From the NCBI GenBank assembly GCA_021778785.1, contig JAJYBX010000051.1, forward strand, positions 1-8,991: a DNA stretch of 8,991 nucleotides, written 5' to 3'. Shown here piece by piece: positions 5,985 through 8,991 of the stretch. Position numbers and translations under genes: made by a program. Origin of the DNA: Acidobacteriota bacterium. Its GTDB lineage: Bacteria; Acidobacteriota; Holophagae; Holophagales; Holophagaceae. Positions within the stretch are counted from its first letter, which is position 1. Every line of letters starts with the position of its first letter. The notes beneath the pieces were generated by a model, which was not told the origin of the DNA, did no database searches, and saw nothing but the letters and a program-made list of their open reading frames with translations.

Positions 5985-7064
5985 ATGAAAATACGCCTCC
6001 ACTTTGCCCTTTCATGTCTGCTCCTGGCCTCGTTTGCGGGCCTTCGCGCCCAGGGCTGGGACCCGGGGACGCAGGCCAGGGGGTGGGCCTTCCAGGACGT
6101 GGACGGATCCCTCTTCTTCTACGACGCCGGAAGCCGGTCCATGCGCCAGTGGCAGAAGAGCGGCGGCCTCCTCGCCACTCAGACCCTGCCCCTTCCCCCC
6201 GCCCGCAAGGCGCCGGTGCCGAAGGTGGAGGCCCCGGCCTCTGTGGACGCCTCGGCATCCGCCTACGAATCCGCCGGCGCCCTGCTCTACGGCATCCCCG
6301 CCGCCCAGCGGACCCAGCTGCGCCGGGGCAAGCCCGCCCCCAAGGCCGAGCCCGCGGCGGAGGCCACCTGCGATGCCACGCCCGAGCGGTGGGTGCTCGA
6401 CACCGCCAACCGCATCTGGGTGGTCTGCGAGGAGCGCCTGGTGGTGATCGAGCGGGACGGCCAGATGGGCGCCACCTATCCCCTGCCCGGCCCCGTGGAG
6501 GACATCGCCGCCGACCATGACGGCATCTACCTGAACTACCGCACCATCAAGCCCTACCTCGAGAAGCGCAGCCTCAAGGATGGCGAGGTGCTCTGGGCCT
6601 ATGGCGACAAGGGCGCCCTCCGGGAGGCGGCGGCCCTGCCCCTGCTGGTGGCCCTGAACCGCATGACCCTGGCGGGCGACGGATCCCTCTATCTCGCGGA
6701 AGGCGGCGGGCTGGCCTTCACGGTGCTGGATGCCGACCGGGGACCCAAGGCCCCCGGGCAGAGCTTCTTCACCTACCACGATGCCGTGGTCGCCCGCGCC
6801 AACTTGGGCCGCACGGGCCGCGGACCCATCCTCCCCTGGGCCGGGAAGGACGTCCTCTTCTCGGCTTTCAGCGGCCCCCAGCTCAAGGGCACCGGCGCCC
6901 CCGAGGCCAAGGGCATCATCCTGGCCCGCTTCGACCTTGCCAAGGGCACCCTCGACTGGGTCCCCACCGGGCTCTCCGAAGGCCACCGGCTCGTCGGCCT
7001 CCTGGATCACGAGGCCGTCTTCCTCAACCCCGAGGGCGGCCTCTCCTACGCGCCCATCCACTAA
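5985..7064 (+). CDS. Secreted hypothetical protein, beta-propeller-like
   Basis: This 359-residue protein is of unknown specific function. The N-terminus is a classic Sec signal peptide: basic residues K2 and R4, a hydrophobic core at about 7-19, and probable cleavage after LRA at 22, giving a mature protein that begins with Gln. The lone Cys at 11 is inside the hydrophobic core and does not form a lipobox. The mature part has an Ala/Pro/Lys-rich linker (about 68-125). It also has several recurring strand patterns with an Asp/Gly turn and aromatic-hydrophobic ends (for example 34-46, 135-149, 170-185, 226-242 and 338-355), such as DVDGSLFFYD, DHDGIYLNY and GDGSLYLAEG. These resemble blades of PQQ/NHL/SMP-30-type propellers, though I cannot count blades reliably. 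C129 and C148 are the only cysteines in the mature chain and might form a disulfide. No catalytic residues are recognised. The gene diverges from the deaminase and converges on topB. Confidence 0.82.
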   Translation: MKIRLHFALSCLLLASFAGLRAQGWDPGTQARGWAFQDVDGSLFFYDAGSRSMRQWQKSGGLLATQTLPLPPARKAPVPKVEAPASVDASASAYESAGALLYGIPAAQRTQLRRGKPAPKAEPAAEATCDATPERWVLDTANRIWVVCEERLVVIERDGQMGATYPLPGPVEDIAADHDGIYLNYRTIKPYLEKRSLKDGEVLWAYGDKGALREAAALPLLVALNRMTLAGDGSLYLAEGGGLAFTVLDADRGPKAPGQSFFTYHDAVVARANLGRTGRGPILPWAGKDVLFSAFSGPQLKGTGAPEAKGIILARFDLAKGTLDWVPTGLSEGHRLVGLLDHEAVFLNPEGGLSYAPIH

Positions 7065-7088
7065 CGCGGCTCCTCCGGGCAGCCCGCG
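7065..7088. terminator. G/C-rich stem between convergent genes, weak terminator candidate
   Basis: The 36-base gap between the stop of the secreted-protein gene (7062-7064) and the stop of topB begins with CGCGGCT (7065-7071), which pairs with AGCCCGCG (7081-7088) through seven base pairs with one bulged C and a 9-base loop. No T-run follows. The position suits transcription termination, but such stems arise easily in DNA this G/C-rich. Confidence 0.22.
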
Positions 7089-7100
7089 CGGGGGGCCCGC

Positions 7101-8991
7101 CTACGGAGCCTTCACCACCGGCGCCATGACGTTGCAGGACGAGCAGCGATGGAAGAACTCGCCTCGCCGGGTGCTGGGGATGATCCGCATGGGCTGGCCG
7201 CAGGTGGGGCATGGCGCCCCGTGGACGTGGGGGGCGGGCGCGTCCTGGAGCTCGGCCACCACGCCCGAGACGAATCCCCGGATGTCGGCCATGAAGGCGG
7301 CGCGCGTCTCCTCGCCGCGCCGCATGCGTTCGAGGCGGGCCTCCCAGTTTCCGGTCAGCTCCGCGCTGCGCAGGGCCTCGGCCGGGAGGCCCTGGATGAG
7401 CCGGATGCCCTTCTCGGTGGGCAGCAGGACGTTGCGCTTGCGTTCGATGTAGGCGCGCTTGATGAGGGTCTCGATCATGTTGGCCCGCGTCGCCGGGGTA
7501 CCCAGGCCGCAGTCCCGCATCGCCCCCCGCAGGGCCTCGTCGTCCAGCTCCCGGCCCGCGCCCTGCATGGCGGACAGGAGGTCCCCTTCGCTCATGCGCT
7601 TGGGGGGCGTGGTCTTCCCCTCCTTCGGATGGAGGGCCCGGACCTCGACGGCTTCCCCCTTCTTCACCACGGGCAGGCCGCCTTCGACCTCCTCGTCCCC
7701 CTCTTCCTCACTCGGCACCTCCTGTGCCTCGCCCTGCGGGTCCGCCTTCGGCAGGTGGCCCTGTGCTCCCGCTCCGGCCTCCGATTCGGCCGGATCGGCC
7801 GTCCTCTCCGCCTTCTTGCGGCGATGGGGGGGATCAATGGCGGACCAGCCCTCCTCCTTCACCACGGTGCCGTGGGTCTTGAAGAGCTCGCCTTCGACCA
7901 CCGTGATGATCGTGGTCTTGGCCTCCACGCGGTCCGGGAAGTAGGCGCCCAGGAAGCGCCGGGCGATGAGGTCGTAGATGCGGAGCTCGTCACCCGCGAG
8001 GCCCCGGGCCGGCTTCTCGGTCGGCACCAGGGCGGCGTGGTCCTCCACCTCCTTGTCGTTGACGAAGCGCTTGTCCAGCTTCACCGGCCACCGCTTGCGC
8101 AGCGCGTCGAGGAAGGGCTGGAGCTCCGTGAGCTGCCCTTGGGCCAGGGCCTTGATCCACTGGGGCGCCTTCAGGGCATCGGCCTCCGTGAGGTGGCGGC
8201 TGTTCGTGCGGGGGTAGGAGATGAGCTGCTTCTCGTACAGGTTCTGCGCCAGCCCCAGGGTGGCCTCCGCGGTGAAGCCGAAGCGCTTGTTGGCCTCCTT
8301 CTGCAGGGTGGTGAGGTCGTACAGGAGCTCCGGCTTCTTCTTTTCCGTCCGGCCCGTGGCGCTGCGGATCCTCCCGGGCCTGCCCTCCAGGGACGCCGCC
8401 AGGGCCCTGGCCTCCGCTTCCGTGGCGAAGCGCTCCCGGGTCTCGCCCTCCTGCTCCTTGAACCAGCGGCCCTCGTACTCCCCGTCGGGGTGCGCGAACC
8501 GGGCCCGGAGCGTCCAGAAGGGCTGGGGCTTGAAGTCGCGGATCTCGAGTTCCCGGCGCACCAGCAGGGCCAGGGTCGGCGTCTGCACCCGGCCCACGCT
8601 CCACACCCCGTCCTCCGCCCCGGCCCGGCGCATGCGCAGGGTCTGGGCCCGGGTGGCGTTGATGCCCACCAGCCAGTCCGCCTCCTGGCGGCTGCGGGCG
8701 GCGTCCCGGAGGCCGGTGTAGGCCTCTCCGGGCTTCATCACGCCGTAGGCCTCCCGGATGGCCTCGGGCGTGAGGCTGGAGGTCCAGAAGCGCTGCACGG
8801 GCTTGGCGCAGCCCGCCAGCCGGTAGACGAGATCGAAGATCAGCTCGCCCTCGCGCCCGGCGTCCGTGGCGTTCACGACCTCGGTGATGTCCGCCCGGTT
8901 GAGCAGGCGGGCCACCACCTCGAACTGCTCCTGCGTCTGCACGATGGGCGCGTAGCGGAAGGGCTCCGGAAAGATGGGCAGCCGGTCCCAG
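7101..8991 (-). CDS. topB: DNA topoisomerase III (type IA), N-terminus missing
   Basis: The minus-strand frame runs from the right edge, where 16 codons precede an internal GTG at 8942, to the stop at 7101-7103. About 629 residues are visible, and the first part of the Toprim domain lies outside. Type IA topoisomerases cut one DNA strand, pass another and reseal, acting in decatenation and relaxation of negative supercoils. Counting from the GTG at 8942: Toprim acidic motif DAGREGE at 27-33; FWTSSLTPEAI at 52-62; SVGRVQTPTL at 115-124; catalytic Tyr 243 in ISYPRTNSRHL (codon 8214-8216); TTPPKRMSEGDLL at 444-456; GLGTPATRA at 479-487; and one C-terminal zinc ribbon with C578, C581, C600 and C603. 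DAGREGE and a single zinc ribbon fit the Gram-positive-type TopB rather than TopA, which usually carries several zinc fingers. An acidic, low-complexity stretch at 376-422 (bases 7677-7817) interrupts the domain before the GEAVEV strand. It converges on the secreted-protein gene. Confidence 0.95.
   Translation of the reverse strand, partial: WDRLPIFPEPFRYAPIVQTQEQFEVVARLLNRADITEVVNATDAGREGELIFDLVYRLAGCAKPVQRFWTSSLTPEAIREAYGVMKPGEAYTGLRDAARSRQEADWLVGINATRAQTLRMRRAGAEDGVWSVGRVQTPTLALLVRRELEIRDFKPQPFWTLRARFAHPDGEYEGRWFKEQEGETRERFATEAEARALAASLEGRPGRIRSATGRTEKKKPELLYDLTTLQKEANKRFGFTAEATLGLAQNLYEKQLISYPRTNSRHLTEADALKAPQWIKALAQGQLTELQPFLDALRKRWPVKLDKRFVNDKEVEDHAALVPTEKPARGLAGDELRIYDLIARRFLGAYFPDRVEAKTTIITVVEGELFKTHGTVVKEEGWSAIDPPHRRKKAERTADPAESEAGAGAQGHLPKADPQGEAQEVPSEEEGDEEVEGGLPVVKKGEAVEVRALHPKEGKTTPPKRMSEGDLLSAMQGAGRELDDEALRGAMRDCGLGTPATRANMIETLIKRAYIERKRNVLLPTEKGIRLIQGLPAEALRSAELTGNWEARLERMRRGEETRAAFMADIRGFVSGVVAELQDAPAPHVHGAPCPTCGQPMRIIPSTRRGEFFHRCSSCNVMAPVVKAP

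Noticed and set aside
5985..6050. Lipoprotein signal (Cys 11) in the secreted protein
   Set aside because: The Cys is in the middle of the hydrophobic core and its preceding residues do not form a lipobox; a standard signal peptidase I site after residue 22 fits better.
6012..7061. A 349-codon minus-strand frame opposite the secreted protein
   Set aside because: The plus-strand frame has a clear signal peptide, ribosome binding site and upstream A/T-rich region; the minus frame is Gly-rich and lacks any motif.

Overview
This is a high-GC, densely coding bacterial window with six protein genes: two partial ones at the edges and four complete ones. I see no rRNA, tRNA, CRISPR array, insertion sequence or phage gene, and no sign of recent transfer. 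The G/C-rich third positions and the mix of a long SpoIID/LytB-type wall protein, a multi-cluster formate dehydrogenase and a Gram-positive-style topoisomerase III would fit a Holophaga/Geothrix-like Acidobacteriota. That placement is an impression; another high-GC phylum such as Myxococcota or Deltaproteobacteria is not excluded.

Layout, left to right. (1) Bases 1-1653, plus: the 3' 550 codons of a SpoIID/LytB-domain peptidoglycan protein. (2) About 1731-2693, plus: an unrecognised 320-residue protein. (3) 2704-5379, minus: an 891-residue cysteine-type molybdenum/tungsten formate dehydrogenase alpha subunit, converging on gene 2 with only 10 bases between stop codons and a hairpin over its own stop. 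(4) 5437-5889, minus: a dCMP deaminase 57 bases upstream of fdhA and possibly co-transcribed with it. (5) 5985-7064, plus: a secreted beta-propeller-like protein, divergent from the deaminase across an A/T-rich promoter-like segment. (6) 7101 to the right edge, minus: topoisomerase III without its N-terminal end, converging on gene 5.

The genes do not form one pathway. They cover wall remodelling, formate oxidation or CO2 reduction, pyrimidine nucleotide supply, an unknown envelope or secreted function, and DNA topology. No stretch over 300 bases lacks a gene; the longest gap, about 95 bases at 5890-5984, holds the divergent promoter region. I did not find a convincing new system. The points most worth a second look are the formate dehydrogenase that lacks the N-terminal His-Cys3 cluster ligands and has no electron-transfer partner nearby, the long insertions in the SpoIID and TopB proteins, and the two uncharacterised genes.
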